Source: Terebella lapidaria
Lineage: Eukaryota; Annelida; Polychaeta; Terebellida; Terebellidae
Length of the DNA stretch: 64,000 nucleotides
Direction: 5' to 3'
Assembly (NCBI GenBank): GCA_949152475.1
Contig: OX424570.1
Coordinates: 3,770,181 to 3,834,180, forward strand
In this document: positions 34,738 through 47,510 of the stretch, one piece after another
How positions within the stretch are numbered: position 1 is the first letter of the stretch
Layout: each line of letters opens with the position of its first letter
Notes under the pieces: generated by a model
Database searches by the model: none
Told to the model about the DNA's origin: nothing
The model's input: the letters and a program-made list of their open reading frames with translations, nothing else
Translations under genes and position numbers: made by a program

Positions 34738-37700
34738 CCACAGGGGAGCTACGCTATCGGAGTGATTATGTTGATCCTGACGTTCGTCATGGTGATTGTT
34801 ACCATTTGGTCATCCAGTCTCGGCTGTAGAGTGGCGTGTTGTGGCAAACAATCACAGGTATGGAAGACATATTGTAACTGTATTGTTTATGTTATTTTGA
34901 ATCTGTCACGTAAATACATTCCTGAGATGTGATACAATGTTCACCAGAGTATCATGATCTCCCACAGAACAAAGTGATGGTGATACAGCCACAGATGATA
35001 ATAACACAACCAGCAATGGTACAACAGCCTCCAGTGTACAGCACAGCAGACCAGAGTCCCACATACGCCACCAAACACGGTGAGTTATCCAACAAGTGTC
35101 TCTCCTATTTAATATTCACTTCGAGAATAGATCTTCGATAGATCACACAAATTCGTGCAAAATATTCCCTTGTAGTAACACACAAACACACGATAGAAGG
35201 CAGTATATGACAATTCATATTTATAATTATGCAATTTTATGTGAAATGTTCATGCAATATACATGTGAAAATTGTTATTCTTATTATTGCAGACTCGACT
35301 GGTGTACACATGCCACAGCCTGTAGGTGGCGCTTCATACCCTTGACCAGTCAACTCTGAAGGATTCGTCACAATGTTTTTGGCTGTAATTTCCTGATAGT
35401 AGAATGTTTAGGGATAATGTTATATTCCTTCAGCAAACTATCAATATCACTTCGTACAAAATGATGAGAAATTTCTACACCTTAGCATGCCTTTTGATAA
35501 GTTATGGTTCTCATATTCGTTATTGATTATGCTCTTATTCATATAATAGATGATTATATGTGTAAATTTATGTGTTGCATGAGTATAATAATCATCATTC
35601 TGTGATACTTGGGAGATGTCGTTGTTGAATATATTCCCACTCACATATCGGATAAGCAAACACAATACATTTCAATATTTTAGTGACTACATATTTGTAT
35701 ATATGCTTTTGTTAGTCATGGAGAGCAAACTAAGTCATAAATCTTGTATTTGTAGTAACCATAGTGCATGAGTTGACACAGTCAGTAACGTGATGATCAA
35801 ACCACGACCATTTTGTATATTCAACTGATCATGATGAAAAATATCCCAGCCACTGTTCGGCTCGTTACTGAAGTAGATAAAAAAAATTTGTGTGCGGAGA
35901 AGTCTTCAACAGAAACAATAGCCACAAACAACAAACCATTAAATTATGATTTATGGGGCAACAAAATTCCAAAACCCACCAGAAGGGTGACAGTTGTAAT
36001 AGTCAGGCGAGGACATTCAGCATATTAATTGTCGAGACAACACAGCACAGTAATATGCCATGTGGGTAACTGCGATGTTGGAGTCCGACTTGACAACAAT
36101 AACTTGTGGGATCTCTAGGTCGGATATCACTAGACTATTCCAGAACAGGGACACACGAATAAGGGGACATAGGACACCCATTACCTCCAGTGTCATGACA
36201 ACCTACGCCAAAGCCCACTTCTACCATGGTAACTTCTCCTCAAAATGCTGACTCCCGATTATTTCCATGAGAGGATCCACTTTTTTAATCAAAAGTAAGT
36301 TACCAGGCTTTTATTAAAATTCAGCAGTAGCCATGTCTTACAAGAGTAGCGCTATGGGTTTGTGAGATGAGGTAAGTAGAAGTCTGCATTCGTTCCAATC
36401 TTTATCTTTGTATTGAATTCACGTCCCTCCCTCTGCAGGAACTCTAGCAAAAACAAAAACACAATACATTGTAGACCAGAATCTCTCTAGTTTATTATTC
36501 CCATTTCATGAAATAAATTGTGTCCAATTTCTGAAAAGTTTTCTGACGACATTATTTGCAGTGATCTGACCAGGTGTGTAATATTTAACTCCCCTATATA
36601 TCCCAAAGCAAGGAACCTGAAGCAGTTAGAAGACAGAAATTGACCATATTATACATAATTCTACATGCAACGAAAATGTTTTTCTTGTTCGTCCTCAATA
36701 AAACTAAATCTGAACACTGCTCGAAATGAGCACTGTTTGGTATTACCAACTCATGAACTTAGTGATTAGAATGCTTGACTTTGACCGACGTCCCCAACCA
36801 AGTCGCTGGAGTCTTCCACACTATTACCTCAATCTTATTATGCTGGTTGAGCGGAAGTACTCAAGAGGATTTAGATGGAACATGTGAAGCTCTTACCCTC
36901 TGCTGTATTATTTCTACTTATCTGGGAGGTTGACCGAGTCAGTACTGGGAAAACGCAAGAAACTGAAGTTGATAGAAGTTCTCAAATGTATAATGTGTCT
37001 TTTCAAAACACATCTTTCGCAGCAGCTTGGAGACTATTTGGGATCTGGGGTTAACAAGTAACACTACGCTCAACTCCTCTGGGCACAATGTGCTACATCT
37101 TCAATAACTTCTCTTCTCCTTTCTTCTCCCTCCTCTTGACAAAATATATTCTAGATATAATTTACTTTCGGAAACATCGCATATTCCAGAGATCATTCTC
37201 TTCTGGCAATGTCTCATATGATATCGACGTTATCACGAGCTGCTCGTTCTCATGGGTGAATAATGCCAAATCGATTTTTTTTATCGGGAGCCAGTGGATT
37301 CCTATATTACATTGGTTATAGGGCTTCCATGGCCAACAAGATAGGGGCATTTGACCAGGAGTCTGGCGGAACCAATGTCTCTCCTGTCATCATTTATCAA
37401 ACAGAGATAGCATTGGTCGTCGGCGTCAGGTCGATCGTTATGAAACTGTGTAGATTTGAGTAGGAAGAAAGCAGACTTGATCCTTTAATGTGTCGACATG
37501 TCCACAACATGAATCGCACATATACTTTTACTAGAATGTATGTACTATAAAATACTATATTCTGCGCAAAAGTGTGAATTTTGGGAATGTACAGTTTTAC
37601 ATGAATTTTTCAGACTATGGTTAGTGGTATGTTAATACAGTATGCATTCTATTATGTTCTGGTTCCTCACATCATCAAGTGAGGACGGTGTTTGGATGTG

Positions 37701-38938
37701 TTGAATGGTTTTCCAAACATTTGACAGTGCTACAAACCGCTTTTATTTGGTTTTATGTGCCTCTCTGAGCCTCTGGTATTGCCTAGTTTATGTTACGACA
37801 TATACGAATAAGCTGAAATCGTGTTGCAGCATTTGATACAAAGCAACGTGGATCACGGTTATGTCAACAAACACATACGGTCACCACCAGGAACTCACGA
37901 TAAAATCAATGAGAAATGGGCATCTGCTGAACAAACCAAGTGCATATATAAAGCTAGTGTGTATATGTGCGTGTTTTCTCCCAATGCCACTTTGAATAGC
38001 CATGCTGTGTTCAGAAAAAATCGATAGAGAAAGAAAAATATATTGTATTCATGGCTTTCACTACATTACAATTATAACACGAATAACAAAATATACATAG
38101 TGCAAAATTTACTCAGAACAAATCAGACAGACAGAAAGGGAGACAGACAGGGACGTCTGTGAGTGATGAGGCACATGTATTTGCATGGACACATATCCAA
38201 TGTTCCAAAATATAACATACCGTCTAACGGAAATAGATTGGCTCTGTTGTTGGCCTTGGGCAGTGCGACCTTTGTCCCGGGTGTCATCAACGAACACATT
38301 TGCTATCGATCTTCGGAGTGTTGATCAGTGTTCTTGTGCAGTGTTTATTCGGCCTTGGTTCAGCAGTGTGATACTGAGTGGGAACAGATTATTTTATGTA
38401 GAATAAACATCTACACTGAAAGTACCCCACCACAGAATATATGAAAAACGACATAAAACATCTCCATTGTTGTATTATCATGAACAACATTTCAACGACT
38501 GATTGTCGTGCCCCTATTCTTGTAGTCTATGAAAAACGACATGCATATCGTTATGATGTAAATGAAGCCAATTGCAGAGTATGATTCATTGGTATCATCT
38601 TTATCATGCCCTCCATTTCAGCGGAGATATATCAAGTAGATCAGTGTATATTTCAATTTTTATTCGAGCCAACCAAAGTCATGTATGATAAGCATTCCGA
38701 AAGCTCACCAGGATGATAACATATTAAAATTTGAGAAGATTTTCTTCAGATACTGTTAATTGTATTGATTATTACTCATGCATGCTTGTTGCTTCTCACA
38801 ATTCAATGTGTTATCCAGTTTGCCAATGATAATATCATACATACTATCAATGTTTCTATGAGCTGGTATCATATGTATGATGTGTAACTCATTCGGCAAG
38901 GAAAGATTGTCAAGGTAAGCAACCACTTATACGACATC
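34738..38938. repeat. Second copy of the 4.2-kb tandem duplication (F side)
   Basis: Duplicate of 30470-34737. The C-rich run of the first copy is replaced by CCCTCCCTCTGCAGGAAC, and one of the GTATCAAATGTTC repeats is missing. Small plus-strand frames (such as 36060-36251 and its twin 31777-31968) are alike only because the block was copied. No gene other than fragment F. Confidence 0.7.
34744..35345 (+). pseudogene. MS4A-like copy F, exons 3-5 only
   Basis: Exons 34744-34857, 34968-35079 and 35293-35345 match exons 3-5 of E, with intact GT-AG signals and frame. Exons 1-2 and the promoter are absent: upstream of the ACAGGGG acceptor lies unrelated spacer (CCACTTATACGACATC). The tail shows Ile-Ile-Thr in place of Val-Ala-Gln, a His for the Gln at the exon 4 end and Gly for Asp in exon 5. 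The polyadenylation hexamer is mutated. Only helix 4 and the tail could be encoded, so it is a non-functional fragment unless spliced to something upstream. Confidence 0.75.
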
Positions 38939-39210
38939 TTTGTAATGTCGCTGTCAATATTGTCATCATTAATCCAAAGAACACTGCCAACAGCAGTTGT
39001 TTTCCATTACATTGTTCTTCAGTATAGGATACGGTTGTTTGATGGATACATTAAGAATGTCCTGCACGAAACTGTGATGCAATAAACCTGCATTTATCAC
39101 AAAAGGATATGGTATTGTATTGCATGATTCGGGTTCGTTATTTATATATGTATGTTCCCACATGTATACCTCCGCAACATCACACGTCTTCGAATATACT
39201 AATTCCCGAC

Positions 39211-39595
39211 ACAGTATTATAAAAAGTCAAGAAAAAAATAACCGTATTTCGAGGCTTTACATCATGGGGATGCGCCATATGCCCGAGTAGGCAAATTATT
39301 GACAACCAACCACATAGGAATTCAGTTGTGGCTGTCCTCGGCGAACTAAGGTCATGTCCTACAAGAAACACTTATTTCTACCCCCATACTACAACGTCGG
39401 GCCACCATATTTCGCAGTAGGCATGCGTGAGCATACCGGTCATATTTGTGTTCTACCATTGGCGGTGTACATGGCAAGTCTGTATTATAGTATTATAAAA
39501 AGTCAAAAATAACCGTATTTCGAGGCTTTACATCCTGGGGATGCGCCAGATGCCCGAGTAGGCAAATTATTGACAACCAACGACATAGGAATTTA
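39211..39595. repeat. Direct repeat of about 110 bp, 275 bp apart
   Basis: The segment TATTATAAAAAGTCAA, then CCGTATTTCGAGGCTTTACA, GGGGATGCGCCA and CCCGAGTAGGCAAATTATTG, occurs at 39215-39324 and again at 39485-39595 with few differences. No coding frame spans it. Confidence 0.65.
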
Positions 39596-40409
39596 TGTAT
39601 ATATATATGACCTTTCACATCCAGGCGAATAATTGGTGGAGAGTCTGACTAGGAAATTCTCCCTTGAAAATAGACGGATTTTCCAATGTAATAACCATAT
39701 TCTTACTTATGGAAAAAAAAATTACACTTGGACCCACTCAGTGAAGCTAAAATGCCTTAGATACTTTTGTGACTTTTAAACAATCATCAATACGACAGAA
39801 CAGAAGTTTGGGATCACATATGGGATCACATATTTCTTTTATATGCATTCTTAGCGACGATTACCATCTACACTACGAAATTGGTAATTAGTTCAATTAT
39901 TCGAAATGAATAGTTGTTGGAAAAGAAGTACAGCACCCTCGAAGATGGAAAGAGATATGAATACAAGTCATATAATGGAGAAATAAGAATGTTTGAACTT
40001 GAAAAATGATATTAATTGTGTTCGATGCGATGGGTTTTATAAAGTGATATGTAGTATGTAAATGTCATGTGAAAAAGATACATGAGAGTAATTGGCGAAA
40101 TTATTAAAATTACATGACACAAACATTATGACATCTTTGGTTGCCTACATCTAACCCATGATAATCTTGTCCCTGATTTCCCTCAAACCTCAGAATGTGT
40201 CACTGAGGTCAGGGAACCCCACAGCAGGTGCCCGTTCTGCAGAGTTTCTTCAGCCGGGTAATGAAATTGAATGCAGGCCAGAAGTCTAGGGGTTAATTGT
40301 GGGGCATGCGCTTGGTAATCGATAAATCAATAAATACATAGTATCTATAATTGTTCCTTGATGTGCATCTAGTGGCGTCGATGTTATCATGGTTGGCCAA
40401 CAATACAAA

Positions 40410-40690
40410 CAGGGGCGGATTTAGGGGGTGACCTATGGGGCCCGGGCCCCCCCTAGACCCCTGAAAAAAACATTTTTTAATAACTATTTCTCCATTATGA
40501 ACTCCAAAGGACCCCTAAAATACACGCAGAAGTGCTATAAAAACTATAAATTTCCATTATTTTCCCTGGGGCTTACGGCGCCCCCCGGACCCCCAGACCG
40601 AAATGATCTCTACCTTCGCTCGATCGCTCTAGTCAGTATTGCCATATCTGCCTGGGCCCCCCCTAACACATCTTCGTGGATCCGCCCCTG
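40410..40690. mobile_element. 281-bp hAT-type MITE with 8-bp target duplication
   Basis: The ends CAGGGGCGGAT and ATCCGCCCCTG are terminal inverted repeats, extending imperfectly for about 14 bases. The element is bracketed by perfect copies of AATACAAA (40402-40409 and 40691-40698), the 8-bp duplication typical of hAT transposons. The inside is GC-rich at both ends and AT-rich in the middle and encodes no transposase; an 87-codon frame across it is incidental. Confidence 0.85.
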
Positions 40691-41884
40691 AATACAAACG
40701 GTCACAGTATAAGAAATTCGTGTAATCTTCGTGTAATCTTGTCAAAATGAATCATGCTAATTGCAACGTCTATACACACATATATTATATCCTGTTCAGT
40801 GCAGGTCAGTTTATCGATAATTCGCAGTTGATCATTTTCGCAACATAGCAGTTAGACTTTTAGCTACTAACATTTTAGGCCATATAAATTCATATTATCA
40901 ATTCGCCATAACCAATACCGCCTGGTATTATCATGTGACTCCTTATGCAAAAGGTATCGATCTCTTTGCTCAAATTCAACTGTTCGAATACAAATGTGAT
41001 ATATTAAATGTGATGCTCTTTGATAAACACTAACCAATCATCACAATAATAAACATCAAATTAGCTCTTGAAGCATAACTCACAGGAACCCAGGATCAAT
41101 CATCTGTATCCAACAAAATTTCTCATGCGAGAGCGTCGTCAGCAGTGCGATCACATTGATATGGTACGTGTGTGATATGAAATAAAACAGTTATTGGATC
41201 AGCATCTTGTACTGCATATATCAATTCCAAACTGAATCGCACGACGAACCAGTAGAGCAAATATAATCTACTATTGAATAAACTCAGCCAGTTGACAGGA
41301 ATCCAATAATCTCCGTCAATATCACGTTATCTGACAAGGAGATTGAGTGGAGCCGCAAGTCTATTTCATTAGTCATGACAGTTATGGATAAACAGTTACC
41401 CTGTTTCAAACGTCCATCACTGGCGATGAAACAGATCACAGCCTGCTACGTTGCTGGTGTTGTGGGATCTTCTCCCTGCTGGTATGATAGGCCTAATGCG
41501 TGCATTGTACGATGCCATGCCATCTGGAATATGTTTCAATACTTCACGAATATCCATTTCCACCTCACGTCATCAAGTGAGGATGGCGTTTGGATGTGAG
41601 TGCTGAATGGTGTTCCGACGACCGACGGCTCACCTTAACTACTCATACATCTGCGGCTTTCACAAGGTGAAAATCTTGATGTTTAGGGTCGTTTTGGTGT
41701 GTACCCAGTGTGTGTCTGACCCTGTCATGGAACTGGTGCAGTTTCCTGATGCGACGAAATAATGGGAAACTTTCGAATATTAAACATGTTTTGTTCTGAA
41801 ACAATGGATAAGAAAAAATGAATAATTACAGTGATAATGTGAATAGCAAATTCTACATATATGGTATAAATATTACCAGAGCGA

Positions 41885-42110
41885 AATCAGCCAGACAGAC
41901 AAACAGACAGAGAGACGTCTGGGAGGAACTGCCACATGTACTTGCACGGATAATAACCCATTATTTTAGCGAGGATAAAACAAACCTTCCGGAGGAAGTT
42001 GATTGGGTTTGTGGCTGGCCTCGGGCAGTGTGATCTTTCGTATCCGGATGTCATCAACAAATACATTTGTCATCGATCTTCGCAATGGGTCTCGGAGTGA
42101 AAACAGGGTG
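41885..42110 (-). repeat. Dispersed element R copy
   Basis: Shares AGACAGACAAACAGAGAGACGT-like, GAGGAAGTTGATTGGG, TGGCCTYGGGCAGTG and CATCAACAAATACATTTG words with about 33925-34125, 38127-38327 and 47288-47510, and with 2745-2865 in opposite orientation. Function unknown. Confidence 0.45.
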
Positions 42111-45100
42111 TTTCTCTGGCCTTGGTTCAGTGAGACAAGCTTATCCTGTACAGAAAATCATTCTTACTGAAAGTACTCACACTAAAATACATGACGATTG
42201 ATGTAAAGACATTAGACTCTCTTTATTTTGTTGTCTTCACCATCATTCCATAACAACTGATTACCAGTAAATCACCAACGTCTATAAATCAATACTGTTG
42301 TATTGCGCCTAGTATGCTGCTAATTCCCTCATGTCAATATTATGATAATTTGAAACTGAGATAAGCTATTTATGTTCATATGTTTCTTCTTGGTCTATGG
42401 AACACAATATTCAGATATTTACACTGAGAAGGAAGCCAATTGCCTCGTATCGTCTCAATCCCGATGGAGATACATTGAGTAGAAATGCTGTATATGTCGG
42501 TCTGTCCACCAGCCAATCAAGAGCAAGTCGTGTATGATAAGCAACCCGAGACTCACCATGATAGCTCAGGATGATGACATATTAAAGTTTTGAGTACATG
42601 TGCTTCAGATACTGAATTTAAATCTCTAGGGATTGTTGTAACTTATGCATACTTGTTGTTTCTCGCAATAGTGATAATATAAATATCAATACTTCCACGA
42701 GCTACTACCATGTGGGATGTATTAACAAGTTGGCAACGAAACCCACATGGTCGTCGGAATCATCGTATCACTTGACCGACTTCTCTGCAATATTGTTGTC
42801 AATGTTGTCAGCATTAACCAAATGCTGGTCGTGCTGGTCCATCCTCAGCGTCAAATTGATGGAATAGTGTATGAAGAGAAAACTGCTAGCAGTATTCGTT
42901 TCCTCGTATGATCTTGATTTTAGTATAGACCATGGTTGACTGCAGAAAACGTTAAAAGTATCCACCTGCATTATGAATGTCACAGACGGGGTGTAGTATT
43001 TTTTTTTACGTTTTATTTCGTTGTATATGTCAGGTTCGTTGTATATTACATTTCATTGTAAATGTCAGGTTCGTTGTATATTTTAACAGCCTGTGCGAAT
43101 TACGGAAATGTTTGATTTGTACATTTATGTTAGTCAATAACATTATCAGAAATATGGCAGGTAATATACATGTGCTGTGTCACGGTTGAGTATGATCCGT
43201 AACGCACCTGACCCTAGATAGCTATTTGAACATTTGTGAATAATAATGATAAGAATATGTGTCATAAAATCACAAATTACACATATCAAATCTATGGCGC
43301 TAAGCAATACTCCCATATTCCTGCATAAATTCGACCACATGTAGCTATCAACACATATTGTGCGACGGTGATCCAAAGTGACCAATACTAGTATATGGCC
43401 ATATAAATGTCCGTATGTGTTGTTTGAATATTCAAGTATTCGAATAGTCTATTACAGCTAATTTTCTGTTGCATACGACAGAGATTTATAAATGTGGACA
43501 GTATTAAACTGGACAGGCTGTAAGCACAGCATGTCAATATTTGGCTGAACCCATTATGTTCAAGGTTGCCAGGAAATCAGACCAAATGTTGTTTTTTCCG
43601 AGTAAATGATGCGTTCCATTTGATCTTTGTGTATGAATTCATAACACGCTATCTATTTCGACCCACACACACCATATGTCGATAGTCCTTCGAGAAAACG
43701 AGTGTTCAGGTAAATGTTCAGCCTTATAAGTCAAAGATTCGTCACTCACTAGCCATCCGTAATATATCATTACCAACAAAGCTGTATGTTATTCACCAAA
43801 ATTATAATAATACCATATGAAATCAACTACCTGAAGGCTCTTGAAGCATGTAACGACACAAAACAAGTTGTTGACAACTGATGATATAATAATTCATATG
43901 ACACGCCACATCCAGTTAATATTTGGTGGAGAGTCCGACTGCAAAGTATTGTCTGCAAATGGATGTCTCGTTGGGTATGATTTTTTTTTATTGCAGTCAC
44001 AATTTTATTACTAAAGTATGAAAGCGACAGGTGGAGCCACTACGAAGGGGATATAATGTTAAATTCCTTTGATGACGGAACAATAATCACAATGACATAT
44101 TCTCTTCAATGTGGGATTATGTGAAATTTAAACGCCAACATGTGTAATTTTTGGCTATATTCACCAGAATAAATTTATGGTAAAACCACGGGGTAGTGCA
44201 CGAAGCGTGTGCAACTATATGACACGAATCATAAAGGTCATCATGCTATTTTTTTTTAATTTAGGGATAATACTGTATTCTGGAATTATATATGCTCGTA
44301 GCGGAAAAAATTAGCACAGAGACCCCCAAATCAACAGCATTGGTAGTGACAGTCACCATCAGCAATACAACATAGGTAATTCGATCAGTTTTTGAAGAGC
44401 ATGGTTGGGAAAGATAACATGAAGCAACACCTTTGATGATGTCCTCCTTTGAGAAAAAATATGAATACTGCATAAAACTCAATCATAATCAGCGTACATG
44501 TGTAAGATCAGCTGTTACTTCATCCAGACTTGTCAACATGAATTATGGTAATTTCAACGTCTATAAACACAGAGAAATATCACATCCTGTTCAATGTAAA
44601 TCAATCGATCAATAACACGGATACTTGTAAAACTCTCCTCGTATTATCATTTGACGTTTTCCACTGTACAACCGTTAGATAATTAGTCATAATCAATATC
44701 GTGTGGTATCCCATGTCACTCATTATACAAAGAGTATCACACTTCTATGAATAAGCTTGGTGAGAATTGATGAAAACTATACAATTGCGTAAAAATTATT
44801 TATTGGAACATAAATGGCAAGAATGAAGGACCAACCATCGATTTTCAATGAAAGTATTCATGCGAGACATCAATCAACACGCAGTGCAGTCCCAACGAAA
44901 TGAATGTCCCAATGAAATAAAACATCTACAGTTTATTGTACTACAGTATATTGATTCCAAACTGAATCTTATGACGAATCGGTAGGGCAATATCAGCTAC
45001 TATTGAATAAACTCTGCCTGTTGACATGAATCCAATAATCCCCGCCAAGATCACGTTATCTGACAGGGAGATTTGGTAGATCCTCGAGTCTGCTCCTAGT

Positions 45101-45510
45101 TTATTAGTCAGGACAGTTAGGTATGGATAAAAAGATATCTTCTTACAAACGTCCATCATTGACGATAAAACAGATCACACCATGTGGTGCTGCTAATGTT
45201 GTGGGATGTTCTCTCTCCTTCGAACATTACTCTCTGCTACTTGGATTGGATTTCCGCAAATATTGTTGTTTTTTATATAGATTTACGTGTATACGAAACT
45301 GCCGTGTGTGAATTTGAAAATATGGGAAATATGATTAAACTCAAAAGTTATTTAATGATTCGAAGATGATTACATGTCGCGAAATCACTCACCACCAATA
45401 CAGCAAGGTTTGATAATTCCGATATTAAAATCAGTTTGGAACAATACTGGCCAGACCAACCAATTATTCCCCTCAATCTCAGAGTTGAAACCCAAAGCTG
45501 TAGCTATTAT

Positions 45511-45569
45511 TGAAATACCACTAACCATAGTATGAATAGTCTATTCATACCATGGTTCGTGGTATTTCA
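45511..45569. repeat. 59-bp near-perfect palindrome
   Basis: The arms 45511-45539 and 45541-45569 are reverse complements at 27 of 29 positions around a single central base (TATGAATAG-T-CTATTCATA). A second inverted pair nearby, TTCAGACCCCAA (45731-45742) and TTGGGGTCTGAA (45832-45843), suggests a larger foldback structure. Confidence 0.75.
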
Positions 45570-46229
45570 TAAGAGCATTTTATCATCGGATTGCTGATTG
45601 CAATATTTGGAGAGTTGAGACGCGACCCCACAATACATGTATTATCTATATCGTTGGCTTCAGAGGGGCAATACGAAATGATGTTTTGAAGACTTCCATA
45701 TAATCTAATGATAAATTCGTTACCATGGATTTCAGACCCCAACATGGCATGTTATCAGCCTTCATTCAGCATATCCCACTCGACCTGCGGCCTCGTGGAA
45801 TATGGTGACTTCAGGCAGTTATCACGCCGTATTGGGGTCTGAAGCCCATGAAAAGTCATGGTATTAAGTCATGATATCTTTCAAGTCGACCATCCATCCA
45901 TATCTCACGTCATCGAGTAAGGACGGTGTTTATATACGAGCGCTGAATGGTTCTCAGACCACAGAGCTCACCTACTCATACATCTGGTTCATTCCCAAGA
46001 CGAAAATTTTTATATTTAATTGTCTGGGCATGTTGGAATGTTGATTCTCTTCTAGTGCCTGGAAGATGGTGCATTATTCCTCCAGGACGGGGAAATCCTG
46101 CTTACTCAATATTTCTTGCCGGGGGATTTCGTGTTTGTCATGGAATTGATGCAGTATCCCAAGGGGATGAAGTAAAGGGCAGTCACACTTCCAATTAACG
46201 CGTTGACTCGAGTAAATTTTGTGAATCAT

Positions 46230-47170
46230 GTTTTTTAGGTTAGCGGGCCTTTGGTCCGATAACCTATTGCCGTGGCGTTGCGTCCGTCGTCCGTCGTCGT
46301 CGTCCATCTACATGTTTTTCTTTAAAGTTTACAATCGAATATTGCCTAAAAATATTGCCTAAAAAATGCCTAAAAATATTTCGCGAAGGAGATATTTTTT
46401 AGTTTTTTGATTTTCGCATATATTTCAAAATGGCGGCCATTTTTGACGAAAAACGGCCAATTTTGGACTTTGACGGCCATTTTCTCAAAATCTGTTCAGT
46501 AACTTTTCCTTCATTCATGCATAACGCTTATCATCTATACCCATGTGACGTGTATAAGTTTCGTTACCCTTGAATCGCTCGAAGTTGGCCATTTTGGGCC
46601 CAAATTCGGCCCAAATGAGACTTTCCCATGTTAAATTCTCCTATGCTTTATAATGGGACACATTTTGCCTAATATCTCGCTTAATATTGAGATTAGAGAT
46701 TAGGAATCAATTATGGGCATATAGGAAATGATATATGCTGAATATTCTCGCGACCTTGAATTTGACCTCTGACCTCATTTTCAAGGTCAGAGCACAAAAT
46801 GGCTAATATCTTGCTTATTACCGATATTACAGCTTAGGAATCAATTTTGGACATAGCTTACTAGAAAAGATATGCTGAATATTTCCGTGACCTTGAATTG
46901 ACCAATGACCGTATTTCTAAGGTCACGGGACAAAAGGCTAATACCTAAAATATATATTGTCCGGTAACCTTTCTTAGCCCTTGGGTTAATATCTCGCTTA
47001 TTATCGATTTTACAGCTTAGGAATCAATTGTGGACATACTAGACAAGATATGTTGAATATTTTCGTGACCTTGAACTGACCAATGACCTTATTTCCAAGG
47101 TCACGGGACAAAAGGCTAATATCTAAAATATATATTGTCCGGTAACCTTTTTTAGCCCTTGGGCCAATTT
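46230..47170. repeat. Repeat element with three internal tandem units
   Basis: The left part has a CCGTCGTCCGTCGTCGTCGT run near 46288-46307. Three diverged units of about 130-190 bases follow from about 46676, 46803 and 46989. They share TAATATCTCGCTTA, TAGGAATCAATT, GTGACCTTGAA and AAGGTCACGGGACAAAAGGC; two end in ATATATTGTCCGGTAACC. No transposase is seen. This looks like a non-autonomous repeat of a kind I associate with molluscan genomes. Confidence 0.6.
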
Positions 47171-47279
47171 TTCATAAGCAATCGATAACGAACACAGAAA
47201 TATATCCCACTTATAGCATTCATTACATTACAGTTTTAACGCAAATAACCAAATCTACAAAGTTCCAAATTTCACCAGA

Positions 47280-47510
47280 AAAGAGTCCACCAGAAAGACA
47301 GACTGACAGACAAACAGAGAGACGTGTGGGAGTGATGTGTCACATGTATCAGCATTGACACATAACCCAGTGTTTTAGCCAATACATAACTACCCCGTCT
47401 GGAGGAAGTTGATTGGGTCTGTGGCTGGCCTTGGGCAGCGTGGCATTTATCCCCGGATGTCATCAACAAACACATTTGCTATCGATCTTCGTAATGGGAC
47501 TTGGGGAAGT
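47280..47510 (-). repeat. Dispersed element R copy
   Basis: Closest relative of 41885-42110, with GAGGAAGTTGATTGGGTCTG and ATTTGCTATCGATCTTCG. Minus-strand frames through it are short and differ among copies. Confidence 0.45.

Noticed and set aside
40428..40691. 87-codon Pro-rich frame
   Set aside because: It lies entirely inside the hAT MITE and reflects its C-rich ends.
46074..46307. Minus-strand frame starting with an Asp/Arg-rich run
   Set aside because: Produced by the CGTCGTC simple repeat of the element at 46230-47170.
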